The translations under genes and the position numbers were made by a program. Shown here piece by piece: positions 1-9,396 of a DNA stretch of 64,000 nt (position 1 is the stretch's first letter; each line of letters begins with the position of its first letter). Below the pieces are notes generated by a model. It did not search any database. It saw nothing but the letters and a program-made list of their open reading frames with translations, and had not been told where the DNA came from. The stretch is from Longimicrobiales bacterium (lineage in GTDB: Bacteria; Gemmatimonadota; Gemmatimonadetes; Longimicrobiales; Gaopeijiaceae), in contig OX639991.1 in NCBI GenBank assembly GCA_951828585.1, positions 3,566,576 to 3,630,575 of the forward strand, read 5' to 3'.

Positions 1-1
1 C

Positions 2-259
2 CGCAGCTTCCTGGTGGTCGATCCGATGCTGGGCACAGGGGGCACCGCCGCCGCCGCCGCGAGTGAGCTCAAGGAACGAGGCGCGCGCGACATCCGGCTA
101 ATGTGCCTGGTCGCGGCGCCGGAAGGTGCGGCCCGCATGGCCGAGATCCACCCCGATGTCCCCATCTACACGGCGGCTCTCGATCGTCAGCTCAACGATA
201 TCGGATACATCCTGCCAGGTCTGGGGGACGCGGGAGACCGGATCTTCGGGACGCACTGA
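2..259 (+). CDS. upp: Uracil phosphoribosyltransferase, C-terminal part
   Basis: Only the last 85 codons are in the window; the gene begins upstream. The visible part carries the UPRTase C-terminal signature: the PRPP-binding loop [11 protein letters not shown], the LVAAPEG segment and the terminal YTAALD...[17 protein letters not shown] block that binds uracil. The enzyme makes UMP from uracil and PRPP in the cytoplasm (pyrimidine salvage). The ending FGTH matches the normal end of the family, so the 3' end is intact. A tRNA gene follows 90 bases later on the same strand. Identity is secure from these motifs. Confidence 0.95.
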   Translation, partial: RSFLVVDPMLGTGGTAAAAASELKERGARDIRLMCLVAAPEGAARMAEIHPDVPIYTAALDRQLNDIGYILPGLGDAGDRIFGTH

Positions 260-348
260 GGTTCGTGAAGGCAACCCGCCGCGAATGCCCGGAGCCTCGC
301 TGATCCGGGGACTCTCCCTCCGCTCCCCCCGAAGCGTTATCGTTACGC

Positions 349-422
349 GGGCCCATAGCTCAGGCGGTTAGAGCAGCGGACTCATAATCCGACGGTCGGG
401 GGTTCAAGTCCCTCTGGGCCCA
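349..422 (+). tRNA. tRNA with CAU anticodon, probably tRNA-Ile2 (lysidine)
   Basis: A 74-base cloverleaf can be folded: acceptor stem GGGCCCA (349-355) pairs with TGGGCCC (415-421), the discriminator base is A422, the D arm contains AGCTCAGGCGGTTAGAGC, and the T arm contains GGTTCAAGTCC. The anticodon loop is CTCATAA with CAT at 383-385. CAU is shared by elongator Met and by Ile2, whose wobble C is converted to lysidine. The acceptor pairs C4-G and C5-G are the determinants that TilS recognises in Ile2, whereas elongator Met usually has other bases there, so Ile2 is favoured. CCA is not encoded after the discriminator base. Confidence 0.9.
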
Positions 423-552
423 TGATGACGATGTGCACTTCCAGGGATGCCGATGTGCATCTCCAGGGCGCTCATGCGCTTGACGATTGTGGTCCTGACA
501 GCTTCCTTTCACGCAGCACCACGGCGATCCGCTCCTCACAAGGTGGCTGAGT

Positions 553-915
553 TTGTTCATTTGCCATTCAGGCAATAGAGACTTGCAGCGCACGGCGATC
601 GCGTGTGTGGCCCTGTTGCAGATGGGGTCCACGGTCGCGCTTACCCACGCCGACGCGCTGCTGGATGGCGAGCGCATGGGAGCGCCGGACCACGTCGAGT
701 CGCCCGAAAACTCCGATTGCTCCGTCCACCACGGCCACCTCTTCTGTCAGGTGGTCAGATCGCTGTCCCAGGCCACAGTCTCGCCCGAGATCACGACCGA
801 GGCCGGTCCCGCGCCTCCCATCCTGGACGCGGAGGCCGATTGTGAATCGGGCGAAGTCAAGCGCGCACCGATCCTGTTCGGAGCGGTAAGCCCCCGGGGT
901 CCGCCCACCACGTAG
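553..915 (+). CDS. Small secreted Cys/His protein upstream of a ZnuD-like receptor
   Basis: About 120 codons if the TTG at 553 is used; GTG 607 or ATG 622 are alternatives and no clear ribosome binding site decides. The N-terminus contains a hydrophobic stretch (IACVALLQMGSTVAL), compatible with a signal peptide. A central segment is rich in Cys and His (SDCSVHHGHLFCQ) and the tail ends in a Pro-rich RGPPTT. Small proteins of this shape (signal peptide, DC..H..CQ core, RGPP-like end) are familiar to me next to TonB receptors in related genomes, but I know of no assigned function. The position 88 bases before a ZnuD-like receptor suggests a role in metal handling (inference). Frame choice rests on the motif pattern; confidence is moderate. 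Confidence 0.5.
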   Translation: MFICHSGNRDLQRTAIACVALLQMGSTVALTHADALLDGERMGAPDHVESPENSDCSVHHGHLFCQVVRSLSQATVSPEITTEAGPAPPILDAEADCESGEVKRAPILFGAVSPRGPPTT

Positions 916-1003
916 TCACCGGGGCCTGCCCCCCACCCTTCTTCCGCACCACCTGACCGACCTTGCCGTGCGTCTTGCGTTTCGGTGACCTGCATTGCGT
1001 CAT

Positions 1004-3253
1004 ATGCTTTCAAGCCCATATCAGACGGCCACTTCGGCCGGCCGGACGATCGTCCTGGCCGTGTCGGCCGGACTCGTCGTCCTCCCCGCGTCCGTCTCCG
1101 CCCAGGATCCGGAACACGAGGGCGAGATCGAGGGTGTGGTGCGCGACTCCGTGTCGGGGGAACCCCTGACGGGGTCGCTCGTGTCGGTGGTGGGTTCGGG
1201 AACCAGGGCGGTCACGCACGGAGACGGATCCTTCCACCTCACCGGTATCAAGGAGGGGGAGTACGAACTGCGCGTCGACCGGCTGGGATACCGTGGAACG
1301 ACGATCGGGGTCACGGTGGAGCATGGGTCGGCATACGTGGTCATCGAACTGGTCTCGTCACCGATCGCGCTTCAGGGCATGCTGGTCACCGCCACGCTCT
1401 CCGAGCGCCGGGCCGCGGACGCGCTCCGGCCGGTCGGGGTTATGGCGGGCGACGTTCTGCAACGCCAGATGGAGAGCACCGTGGCGGCGACGGTGGAGTC
1501 GATGCCGGGGATGGCGGCGACGAGCATGGGTCCGACCGTGACCCAGCCGGTAGTCCGAGGGCTGACCGGTGACCGCGTGCTCATGCTCGAGGACGGGGTC
1601 CGGGTAGGCGACGCGTCCAATTCCGGGTCAGACCACAGCACGGCGCTCGATCCCGCCTCCGCGCGGAGAATCGAGGTCGTGCGGGGCCCGGGCGCGCTCC
1701 TCTACGGCGGCAACGCGCTGGGCGGGGTCATCAACGTCATCCGTGACGAGATTCCTTCCAATGTTCCCCACCACGTGACAGGGTCGGGGACGTTGCAGAC
1801 GCAGACCGTGACAGGCTCGCTGGCCGGAAGCGCCACCACCGTGTTCGGCCTGACGGAACATGTGCCGGTGCGCGTGGAGGCGGCCGTGCGGCGAGGTGGT
1901 GACCTCAAAACACCCGTCGGCACGCTGCTCAACACCGACGGAGAAACGTTGAGCGGCGGGGCGGGTGCCGCGTTTATCGCGGAATGGGGCCACGTCGGGG
2001 CTTCCGTGCGCGGCTACCGGAACTACTACGGCATTCCCGGCGGTTTCGTGGGGGGGCACACCGACGGCGTGCGAATCGAGATGGAGCGTGGCTCGGCCAG
2101 GGTTCAGGCCATGGTCGACGATCCGGCCGGAATGTTCCGCCAGATCCGCTTCGACGCCAGTTACACCTGGTACGAGCACCGCGAGATCGAACCGCCGGAC
2201 ATTCTGGGAACGCTCTACACGCGCCAGACCCTGAACGGCGACGTGCTGGCCCGGCATGGGAAATGGGGCCCGTTCACGGCGGGAGCGCTCGGAGCCCGCG
2301 TTGCCTGGGGAGACTTCGGCTACGGCGGCGGTCTCTACACGCCGGATACGCGAAGGACCCAGGCGGCCGCCTATTTCCTGGAAGAGATGGATCTGGATCC
2401 GTTGCTGATCTCATGGGGTCTCCGGTACGACCTGGTTGGCACGGATCCGTTGGCAGAGGACCCGGACTCGGATATCGGTGAGATTCGGGACCGCACCTTC
2501 CACTCCCTCTCCGGATCGGTGGGAGTGCTGTACAGTGCCGGGTCGGGGCTCAGCCTCGGGGCCAGCGCGGCCCGGGCGTACCGGAGTCCCGACATCAATG
2601 AACTCTATTCGGAGGGGCCCCACCTGGCGGCCTACTCCTTTGAAGTGGGCAACCCGTCCCTGGAAGGCGAAGTCGGGAGGGGTCTCGACGTATTCCTGCG
2701 TTTCGAGTCCGAGCGGCTCAGAATGGAAGCGGCGGGATTCTTCAACGATATCAAGGGATATGTCTACGGCGAGGACACCGGCGAACTGAGCCGGGTGCTC
2801 CTTCCCATATATCAGTTCCGAAGCAACCACGCCGTGTTCAGGGGTTTCGAGGCGAGCGCGGACATTCACGCTGGAGGCGGATTGGCGGTGGAGGGGGTGG
2901 TTTCGTCGGTCAGGGGGAGCCTGAAGGATTCGGGCGATCCGCTGCCGCTGGTTCCACCCCTCAAAGGGCATGCGGCACTCAAGTACGAGCGCCCGGGATG
3001 GTGGGTCCGCGGAGAGGCCGAGATGGCTTCCCGTCAGGACCGTATCGGCGAGTTCGAGACGCAGACCGACGGGTACACCGTCCTCAATGCGTCGGCCGGG
3101 GTGCGCCTCACTCTGGCGGGACGTCTGAACGTCTTCACCGTGAGCCTGGACAATGTCACGGACACGGTATACCGCAACCACCTTTCCCGGGTCAAGGAGA
3201 TCATGCCCGCGGCCGGGAGGGGTCTGAGTGTGACCTATCGAGTCGTGTTCTGA
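1004..3253 (+). CDS. TonB-dependent receptor, ZnuD-like, with N-terminal carboxypeptidase-regulatory-like domain
   Basis: A 749-residue outer-membrane receptor. ATG 1004 is preferred over TTG 995 because the signal peptide (ending ASVSAQ) then starts normally. Order: signal peptide; carboxypeptidase-regulatory-like beta-sandwich (about 40-125: GVVRDSVSGEPLTGSLVSV...GYRG); TonB plug (about 130-245) with the VRGLTGDRVLMLEDGVR and RRIEVVRGPGALLYGGNALGGVINV signatures; a long beta-barrel ending in YRVVF, the usual aromatic C-terminus. The plug segment GDASNSGSDHS..LDP.SA.RIEVVRGP strongly resembles zinc receptors of the ZnuD type, so zinc or another divalent metal is the most likely ligand (inference). 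It is flanked by the small Cys/His protein and by a lipoprotein 69 bases downstream. Confidence 0.88.
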   Translation: MLSSPYQTATSAGRTIVLAVSAGLVVLPASVSAQDPEHEGEIEGVVRDSVSGEPLTGSLVSVVGSGTRAVTHGDGSFHLTGIKEGEYELRVDRLGYRGTTIGVTVEHGSAYVVIELVSSPIALQGMLVTATLSERRAADALRPVGVMAGDVLQRQMESTVAATVESMPGMAATSMGPTVTQPVVRGLTGDRVLMLEDGVRVGDASNSGSDHSTALDPASARRIEVVRGPGALLYGGNALGGVINVIRDEIPSNVPHHVTGSGTLQTQTVTGSLAGSATTVFGLTEHVPVRVEAAVRRGGDLKTPVGTLLNTDGETLSGGAGAAFIAEWGHVGASVRGYRNYYGIPGGFVGGHTDGVRIEMERGSARVQAMVDDPAGMFRQIRFDASYTWYEHREIEPPDILGTLYTRQTLNGDVLARHGKWGPFTAGALGARVAWGDFGYGGGLYTPDTRRTQAAAYFLEEMDLDPLLISWGLRYDLVGTDPLAEDPDSDIGEIRDRTFHSLSGSVGVLYSAGSGLSLGASAARAYRSPDINELYSEGPHLAAYSFEVGNPSLEGEVGRGLDVFLRFESERLRMEAAGFFNDIKGYVYGEDTGELSRVLLPIYQFRSNHAVFRGFEASADIHAGGGLAVEGVVSSVRGSLKDSGDPLPLVPPLKGHAALKYERPGWWVRGEAEMASRQDRIGEFETQTDGYTVLNASAGVRLTLAGRLNVFTVSLDNVTDTVYRNHLSRVKEIMPAAGRGLSVTYRVVF

Positions 3254-3322
3254 GGAAATCCGGGGCGCGATTCGGAGATTATCAATTGAACGAATCGAAA
3301 GAAAAACCAAGGAGAATACACG

Positions 3323-3793
3323 ATGAAGAAGTTGATTCACGGAAAAGCACTGGCCCTGGCAGCGATGGTCCTCGTCCTGGGCGCGTGTTCGGAGACGATG
3401 GAGCCGGTGGAGGAACACCCCGAGGCCGAGGGCGTCCAGCTGGTCATGGGCGGAAACGTGATCGCGTCGTACGATGGGGAGACGCAGGTGTGGACCGGCG
3501 AGCTCGAGGTCGATGCCGGCGAGGAGACCCCGCGCATCATGGTCGTCTTCGTGGACCACGAAGGAAACCCTGTCGAACTGGAGGAAGACACCTACCTGGA
3601 GGTCGACATCGGGGACATCGCAATCGCCGAGTTCGAGCAGGCTACGCCGGGAGAGTTCGGCGGATCCCTGCGCGGCCACATGGGAGGGGAGACGGATGTC
3701 AGCTTCAAACTCATGCACGGCTCGGTCGGGAGTGGGCACCCCGATTTCGTCACCCAACCCGTCCGCGCACAGGTGCATGAGCAAGAGGGGTAG
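3323..3793 (+). CDS. Lipoprotein, partner of the ZnuD-like receptor
   Basis: A 156-residue lipoprotein with a good ribosome binding site (AAGGAGAA at 3309-3316). The N-terminus MKKLIHGKALALAAMVLVLGAC gives a lipobox LGAC, so Cys becomes acylated after signal peptidase II cleavage. The mature part is acidic with a beta-sandwich look (GNVIASYDGETQVWTGELEVDAGEETPRIMVVFVDHEGN) and ends in a His-containing segment (GSVGSGHPDFVTQPVRAQV). Lipoproteins of this type often sit beside ZnuD-like receptors; they resemble all-beta domains that may bind ligand or present metal at the cell surface, but no activity is established. Same strand and short spacing to the receptor suggest one transcript. Confidence 0.75.
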   Translation: MKKLIHGKALALAAMVLVLGACSETMEPVEEHPEAEGVQLVMGGNVIASYDGETQVWTGELEVDAGEETPRIMVVFVDHEGNPVELEEDTYLEVDIGDIAIAEFEQATPGEFGGSLRGHMGGETDVSFKLMHGSVGSGHPDFVTQPVRAQVHEQEG

Positions 3794-3826
3794 AGCTGGA
3801 CGGAAGGACGGGGAGACGGCCGGGGC

Positions 3827-5128
3827 ATGACCACGCCAACCGGGTGCCCGCAGTGGAGGGAGCGCCGTGGGCGCCCGGATTCCCGCATGTGCACAGCACT
3901 TGCGACGGTTCTTACGGCCATCGCCTGTCTTGGCCTCATGTCCGCCGACTGCGGAAACGGCGGTCCCGCGGACACGATTGACCCCGACACGACCACGACG
4001 CCACCCGAGGCGCTCTACCGGGATGTGACCGGCACCCATCTGCCGTCCGGTGTGCTGACCGGCCTGAGCATGGATGCCGGGGCAGGGGACGTGGACGGCG
4101 ACGGGGACCTCGACATCGTGATCGCCAACGAGTTCAATCCCAACATCCTGCTCCTCAACGACGGCAACGGCCGGTTCAGCAACGGCAGCGCCCGCCTGCC
4201 GCCTGACATCCGCGATTCGGAGGATGTGGGCCTGGCGGACTTCGATGGGGACGGGGACCTGGACATCGTTGTCGTTAGCGAAGACGATCAGGTTAACGAA
4301 CTCTACTTCAACGACGGCTCCGGCCGCTTCAGCGACGAGGGCCACCGCCTGCCGGTCCAGGGAACCACGAACGGCGTGGTGGTCGCCGACCTTACGGGGG
4401 ACGGCTTCCCGGATATCCTGCTCGCGAACAACGGCCAGGACGCGTTTTTGGTCAACGACGGCGAGGGCAACTTCATCGATGAGACCGCCGGGCGGCTGCC
4501 GCGTTCGGGGGACGTGACCCAGGATCTGGAGCTGGGGGACGTGGACGGGGACGGCGATCTCGATCTGGTGGTGGGGAACGAGGGGCTCAATGCGCTCTAC
4601 ATCAACGACGGGGAGGGCCGCTTCGGCGATGAGACGGAGGAGCGGATCCCGGCGCTCGATGGTGACGAGGAGACGCGCGAGGCCGACTTCGGCGACATCG
4701 ACGGAGACGGCGACCTCGACCTCCTCTTTGCCAACGTCTCCGCCTTCGTGAGCGGCGCCGATCCGCGCAACCGCCTCCTCGTCAACGACGGCAGCGGCCA
4801 TTTCACCGACGAGACCGCATCACGGGCAACCTTCGTCAACATATCGTCCTTCGACGGCGACTTCGCGGATGTCGACGGCGACGGCGACCTGGACATCGTG
4901 ACCGCGAACGCCGACGTCGACCTCAGTGTGGGGCGGATCGCGCCGAGTCGGTACCGCGTGTACCTGAACGACGGGGAAGGGGTCTTCAGCGAGGCGTCAT
5001 CCGAGGTCTTCGGCGTCGTGATGGGGACCGGTCTCGACCTCGAATTCGCGGATCTTGACGGGGACGGGCAGGCGGACTTTTACCTGGCCAGCAGGGGGAC
5101 GGCCGACCGGCTGTTGCTGCGGCGCTGA
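3827..5128 (+). CDS. Secreted FG-GAP/VCBS repeat protein
   Basis: Up to 433 residues from ATG 3827; ATG 3887 gives a start directly on the hydrophobic export signal (TALATVLTAIACLGL) and may be the true one. The rest is a chain of about seven repeats of roughly 50-55 residues, each with a calcium-binding-like loop (DVDGDGDLDIV, DFDGDGDLDIV, DVDGDGDLDLV, DIDGDGDLDLL, DVDGDGDLDIV, DLDGDGQADFY) followed by LLLNDGNGRF-type strands. This is the FG-GAP/VCBS seven-bladed propeller found in secreted or surface proteins. The number of blades fits one closed propeller. No catalytic domain is visible, so a binding or adhesive role is likely (inference). It starts 33 bases after the lipoprotein gene and may be cotranscribed with it. 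Confidence 0.85.
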   Translation: MTTPTGCPQWRERRGRPDSRMCTALATVLTAIACLGLMSADCGNGGPADTIDPDTTTTPPEALYRDVTGTHLPSGVLTGLSMDAGAGDVDGDGDLDIVIANEFNPNILLLNDGNGRFSNGSARLPPDIRDSEDVGLADFDGDGDLDIVVVSEDDQVNELYFNDGSGRFSDEGHRLPVQGTTNGVVVADLTGDGFPDILLANNGQDAFLVNDGEGNFIDETAGRLPRSGDVTQDLELGDVDGDGDLDLVVGNEGLNALYINDGEGRFGDETEERIPALDGDEETREADFGDIDGDGDLDLLFANVSAFVSGADPRNRLLVNDGSGHFTDETASRATFVNISSFDGDFADVDGDGDLDIVTANADVDLSVGRIAPSRYRVYLNDGEGVFSEASSEVFGVVMGTGLDLEFADLDGDGQADFYLASRGTADRLLLRR

Positions 5129-5252
5129 GGTCGTACGGCCGGGCCCAGCGAGTCATCGGCGGCCATCCCCCGGCCGACTGGTACGCCGTCATCGCCGATC
5201 GGCCTGGTCCTTGCGACTATACCTGGTGCCGGCGGGCTCTCGCGGCCGGTCC

Positions 5253-7573
5253 TCAATTCCCGACCACATCGACCCGCATGTACCAGACGCGCCCGGCGAT
5301 TCCGTAGGGCGACTCCGACGGATAATCCATGGACCAGAGCTGCGCCACATGGTCGTCCGGCAGGCGGCTCGGGAGCCTGTCCAGGAAGTTGTTGGCGCCG
5401 AGACTTAGCCGGATGTGGTCGGCAACGCGGAAGTTAACCTCGGCGTCGGCGATCGTCGCGCCCTCGATCATGGTGGGTTGCTCGAAGATGAAGGGGGTCT
5501 CGACCTCGCCGATGCTCCTCATGCTCAGCCGCACCCCCGCACCAGCCGCGAAGCGAAGGTCGGCGCCGGCTCCCAGGCGCTGGTTCGGCTGGGCCGACTC
5601 GATCAGCATGGTTTGCGTCATCCCCATGAAGTCCGGGTTCCGGTTGTCGGTGATCTCCGTCCGGTTCCAGTGGTAGCTGGTCCACAGGTCGGCGGCGCCC
5701 CAGCCCCCTCCCCGCAGCCGCCAGTTGGCGACGATGTCTAAGCCCACGGTGCGGGTGTCGATGGCGTTGGTCCAGAAGGCAACCGCGTCCACCGGGCGAC
5801 CCTGGAACCGGGCGTTCGCGCGCAGGCCGTGATCCTGGGTGAGCGACTGGGTGAGGGCGATGGCATCCGAGACCGAAACCATGTACCCGTCAGCCGTCAC
5901 CTCCAGGCCGGCATCGCTCGAGTAGACGAGCCCGCCGGTCAGGCTCAGCGATGTCTCGTGGCCGAGCGAGCAGGCATCGAAGTCCTCGCAGGCGATCGGA
6001 TCGCCCTCCGGAAGAAAGCCGGCGCTCACGAGTCCGTCGCTGCCGCCCACGAAGCCAATCGTGTTGAAGCCGCGCTGGGCCAGGCGGGGGGCGCGGAAGC
6101 CGGTCGAAACGGCCGCCCTGAACGCGGCATTCGCTCCCATCCTGCGGCGGGCGGCCAACTTGCCGGTCAGCGAGGCGCCGGCATCGCTGTAGTGCTCGAA
6201 GCGCACGGCTCCGTTCACCATCGCGGCCTCGGAAGGGCGCAGCTCCATGTCGCCGTACGCACCGAAACTGTTGCGCTGGCGCTCGCTTCCCGCGGCTGAA
6301 GTGGTGCTGTAGCCCGGATAGCCCTGCATGCCGCAGCTGGCGAAGGTGGATCCGTCCGCGTTGAGGTGATGCGCGGCGGGGTAGCTCCCGGCATTGTCGC
6401 TCGGCCCGCAGGCCCAAGAGGCCCTGTCGCCCGCCTCCATCCAGTAGGAGTCCCGGCGAAACGCGCCCCCGACGGCCAGGAACGCGGGCGTGGATCCGAG
6501 TTCGAGGTCGCGCGAGGCGTCGGCATTCAAGGTCCACTGGCGAACGTTGAGTGCTCCGCTGAAGGCGTCCCTGGGCCCCGCGTTGGCAGAGATGGCGGCC
6601 CCGTCGGCACCCGGATTGTTGGCCAGGTACTCGGCCGCGTAGGCGGGGTTCGATACAGGCCATCCGAAACCGCCTCGCGCCCGGAATACCCCCCGAATGC
6701 GTACAGCTCGCCCGATTCCCCGACGGGGACCGACGCGTTGCCGAAGAACGCCGCCGACTCGTAGTCGGGTTCGCCGTTGCGCTGCAGCAGGATTCTCTTG
6801 CCGCCGTCGGCGCAGGGGGCGTAGTCGGGATTCGGGCCGAAGCAGGTGGGCGCCTCACTGGCGCGATTCGCGGCTCCCTGCCGCGCCACCTCGACGGTGA
6901 GGTTGAGAAAGCCGCCGGCGAAGGGGACGCCCGCGTTGGCGGATGTGAGCAGCCGTGCGCCGTCGCCGCGGGACGTGCGACCAAGGTAAGACGAGGAACT
7001 TACCCCATCGGCATGGTCCTTGAGCACGATATTGATCACGCCCGCGATCGCATCCGAGCCATACTGGGAAGCCGCCCCCTCACGCAGCACCTCGATGCGC
7101 TTGATCGCATGCACCGGAATCGCGCGCAGATCCGTACCCGTCGTCCCCTGTCCCACCGCGGCGAGCAACTTCGCAAAGGCAACAGGGTGGCGGCGCTTGC
7201 CGTTGACCAGCACCAGCACCTGGTCGCCGTTCATCCCCCTCAGAGTGGCGACGTGGAAGGCCGCCCCGTCACCGGCCGACAGGCGGGCCGAGTTGAAGGA
7301 CGGCGCGATTCGCCCGAGCACCTCGGCCAGATCGACCTCCCCGAGCCGCGCGATCTCCTCGGCGCCGTAGATGTCCACCGGGACCGGAAGCGTGAGTGGA
7401 TCCGTGATGCCCGCGCGGGAGCCGACCACGACCTCGATGCCGCCCAGGTCGACGGTATCGGGCGGGTCCTGGGCGAGGGCGGGCACCGTGAGCCATCCGA
7501 GAATCACGGGGACCGGCAGCGCGGATCGAAGCAGGCGGGGAGAAGCGGGGATTTGCGCGATGTTCCGAACCAT
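5253..7573 (-). pseudogene. TonB-dependent receptor split by a single frameshift
   Basis: Two minus-strand reading frames join into one receptor of about 772 residues. The N-terminal part (7573 down to about 6677) has a signal peptide ending PALAQ, a plug domain with VATLRGMNGDQVLVLVNGKRRHP and IKRIEVLREGAASQYGSDAIAGVINIVL, and the first barrel strands up to YAFGGYSGRE. The frame then changes at 6674-6676: reading on from GGC at 6674 gives GGFGWPVSNPAYAAEYLANNPGADG and the rest of the barrel to the stop at 5253. Loss of one G in a run (GAGGGC to GAGGC) explains it. An AGGAGA ribosome binding site lies just before the start. It is either a recent pseudogene or a sequencing error. It lacks an N-terminal carboxypeptidase-like domain, and its ligand is unknown. 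Confidence 0.85.
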
Positions 7574-7603
7574 GGTTATCTCCTTGCCTGGTATTGGATC
7601 CCA

Positions 7604-7617
7604 ACAATTTCAATTGT
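7604..7617. promoter_or_regulatory. Palindrome upstream of the broken TonB receptor gene
   Basis: ACAATT-TC-AATTGT is a perfect 6+6 inverted repeat with a 2-base centre, 31 bases before the receptor start codon on the minus strand and AT-rich against a GC-rich background. It may be an operator or part of a promoter (inference). No regulator gene lies next to it. Confidence 0.35.
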
Positions 7618-7747
7618 GCGCGGCCGGTTCGGGCGTTGCAACCGAAAACGTCCATGTCACAACGACTTGTGGGCGCACAATGGGGCACAACGGCGACGAC
7701 CCTCAATCGCAGTGGAGCGTAAACCGATGGAGCAAGGAAAGAGAATC

Positions 7748-9388
7748 GGTTCTTCCCCTTTTCTGGTGGGTAGCAGGTCATGTGCGCAGGCCATCGGGGT
7801 AGAGGTCGAGGCCGCCGAGGTGGAAGAGGATGGCGTTCGCGAAGCGTTCCCGGTTGCGAAAGCCGCGGCTGCGGACCTTGACTGTCTTGATCCGGCTGTT
7901 GATGCCTTCCGCCGGTCCGTTGGTGGCGCGGAGGATGATCGCATTGACGATTCCCCACAGATGCTCCCGGATCATCCGGGCGGTTTTCAGGACCGGCTCC
8001 AGATCGCAGTCCGATGCCCACTCCAGCCACCGGTGCCATCCGGCCAGCGCCCAGGTTCTGCTCCGGTAGTTCCAGAGGTTCGCGGCCGCTTCCTTCAGCT
8101 CCCAGGCCTGGGCGGTCCGGCGGGTGCCCGCACGGAGCCTCGCGAACGCCAGCTTTTCGGCGTGCGTCTTCCGTCTGGGGCCCTTCAGCCACTGCCACTT
8201 GGTGCCCACGAGGATCCCGTTGCCCTCCTTCACCAGCGCCCGGTGCTCCGCCCGCCGGACCTTGTCCACCGCGTCGCCGAGGTGCTTGGCCACGTGGAAC
8301 CGGTCGAACGCGATCTTCATCACGGCGTCCGGGATCATCGCCAGAGTCGCCGAGATGTAGGGCCCCCACATGTCCATGCTGACGCTCTCGACAGCCTCCC
8401 GGTACTTCTCTCCCATGCCCTCGTAGAACGCCAGGAGCACGTCCTTGCCCCGTCCCGGGGCGACATGCACGACGTGGCCCGTCTCCGGATTCGACACCAC
8501 GGTCACGTACTGGTGCCGGCGGCGGAACGAGGTCTCGTCCACCGAAAGGCGCCGAACCGCCTTCGTCTTGCGGCGCGCAAGTCCCCGCGCCACTGCACGT
8601 TGCATGATTCCGTCCACCGCGTTCCAGCTCAGCCGCATCCGGCTGGCGACCGCCTGTACGCTCGCCACCTTGAGCCACCGGATCACCTCCGCCTCGAACT
8701 CCATCGTGTACCTCGTGCTCCCCTCCGCCCACGGCACCTGAATCGTGACCACCCCGTGCTCCGGGCACTGGACCCGCGGGACATTGCAGACCAGAAAGGT
8801 CTTGTAGCCCCAGGCATCCAGGTTCCGCCACTCGCGGCGGCGCGTATCGTAGCCCGGGCACGCCTCGCCGCAGTGAGGACACCTCAACGGGCTCCCTCCG
8901 GTCCGTTGCAACTCCACCCGAAGTTCCTTGGGGTCCCGGGTCGGCTCCACCCTCGTGACCTTCCACTCCGGACCCAGGCCCAGAACGGCGTCCAGCCAGT
9001 CTCTTCCGGCCATGTCTGCGAGTTCCCTTCCGTCTCGTTGTGGACACCTGCCGGGAGCGAGCGCTCCGCGGCCTGACCACGCAATTTCCTCCGAGTCTCG
9101 CGATCCCGAAAGGCAACCCGCTACTCTCCTCCCCGTTCAGCACCAGCGCCGGTGGCTTCCGCGCCCAACCAAGTCGTTGTGCGAGGAGTGGTCGAGAGGG
9201 TCACCCCGGCCGGTCGGCGGCACGTCAGCCTTCGCCGAAGGGGATCGCCCCTCCCGTCGTCTACTACATCCTCGCTGTTCCACTCTCTCCACCCACGCTC
9301 ATCCCACCGCCGCTGTTGCGAAAGCCCGCCAACCCGCCCCATAATTCGACCCTCCCCCTTGCCCGCCCACCACGACAGGGGAAGAACC
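7748..9388 (-). mobile_element. ISL3-family insertion sequence with 8-bp target duplication
   Basis: A 1641-bp element. Terminal inverted repeats start GGTTCTTCCCCT at 7748 and, on the other strand, at 9388; over 26 positions about 21 match. Directly outside both ends is the same 8-mer AGAGAATC (7740-7747 and 9389-9396), the 8-bp duplication known for ISL3 elements. It carries one transposase gene on the minus strand. The 364 bases between the transposase start and the right end (9014-9377) hold no gene I can support. The element landed immediately before the start codon of the M16 peptidase gene. Intact ends, intact transposase and exact duplications indicate a recent insertion. Confidence 0.93.
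7778..9013 (-). CDS. ISL3-family transposase
   Basis: A 411-residue transposase, full length for the family. The N-terminus has a zinc-finger-like set of cysteines (CPHCGEACPGYD...VCNVPRVQCPEHG, about residues 44-87), followed by a helix-turn-helix region (VQAVASRMRLSWNAVDGIM) and the DDE catalytic core: RLSVDETSFRRRHQYVTVV (first Asp), SMDMWGPYISA (second Asp), FDRFHVAKHL, and the C-terminal NGPAEGINSRIKTVKVRSRGFRNRERF with the last acidic residue. It catalyses cut-and-paste movement of the surrounding 1641-bp IS. It is the only gene of the element and appears intact. Confidence 0.95.
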   Translation of the reverse strand: MAGRDWLDAVLGLGPEWKVTRVEPTRDPKELRVELQRTGGSPLRCPHCGEACPGYDTRRREWRNLDAWGYKTFLVCNVPRVQCPEHGVVTIQVPWAEGSTRYTMEFEAEVIRWLKVASVQAVASRMRLSWNAVDGIMQRAVARGLARRKTKAVRRLSVDETSFRRRHQYVTVVSNPETGHVVHVAPGRGKDVLLAFYEGMGEKYREAVESVSMDMWGPYISATLAMIPDAVMKIAFDRFHVAKHLGDAVDKVRRAEHRALVKEGNGILVGTKWQWLKGPRRKTHAEKLAFARLRAGTRRTAQAWELKEAAANLWNYRSRTWALAGWHRWLEWASDCDLEPVLKTARMIREHLWGIVNAIILRATNGPAEGINSRIKTVKVRSRGFRNRERFANAILFHLGGLDLYPDGLRT

Positions 9389-9396
9389 AGAGAATC

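Noticed and set aside
349-422. Elongator tRNA-Met
   Set aside because: The CAU anticodon allows it, but C4-G and C5-G pairs in the acceptor stem are TilS determinants for tRNA-Ile2; kept as an alternative only.
2411-4801. Long minus-strand open frame of about 796 codons
   Set aside because: It is antisense to the receptor, lipoprotein and FG-GAP genes and lacks any domain; the repetitive Asp/Gly codons of the FG-GAP gene keep the opposite frame open.
3887-5128. CRISPR-like or direct-repeat array
   Set aside because: The regularly spaced repeated DNA is the coding sequence for Asp/Gly-rich FG-GAP blades.
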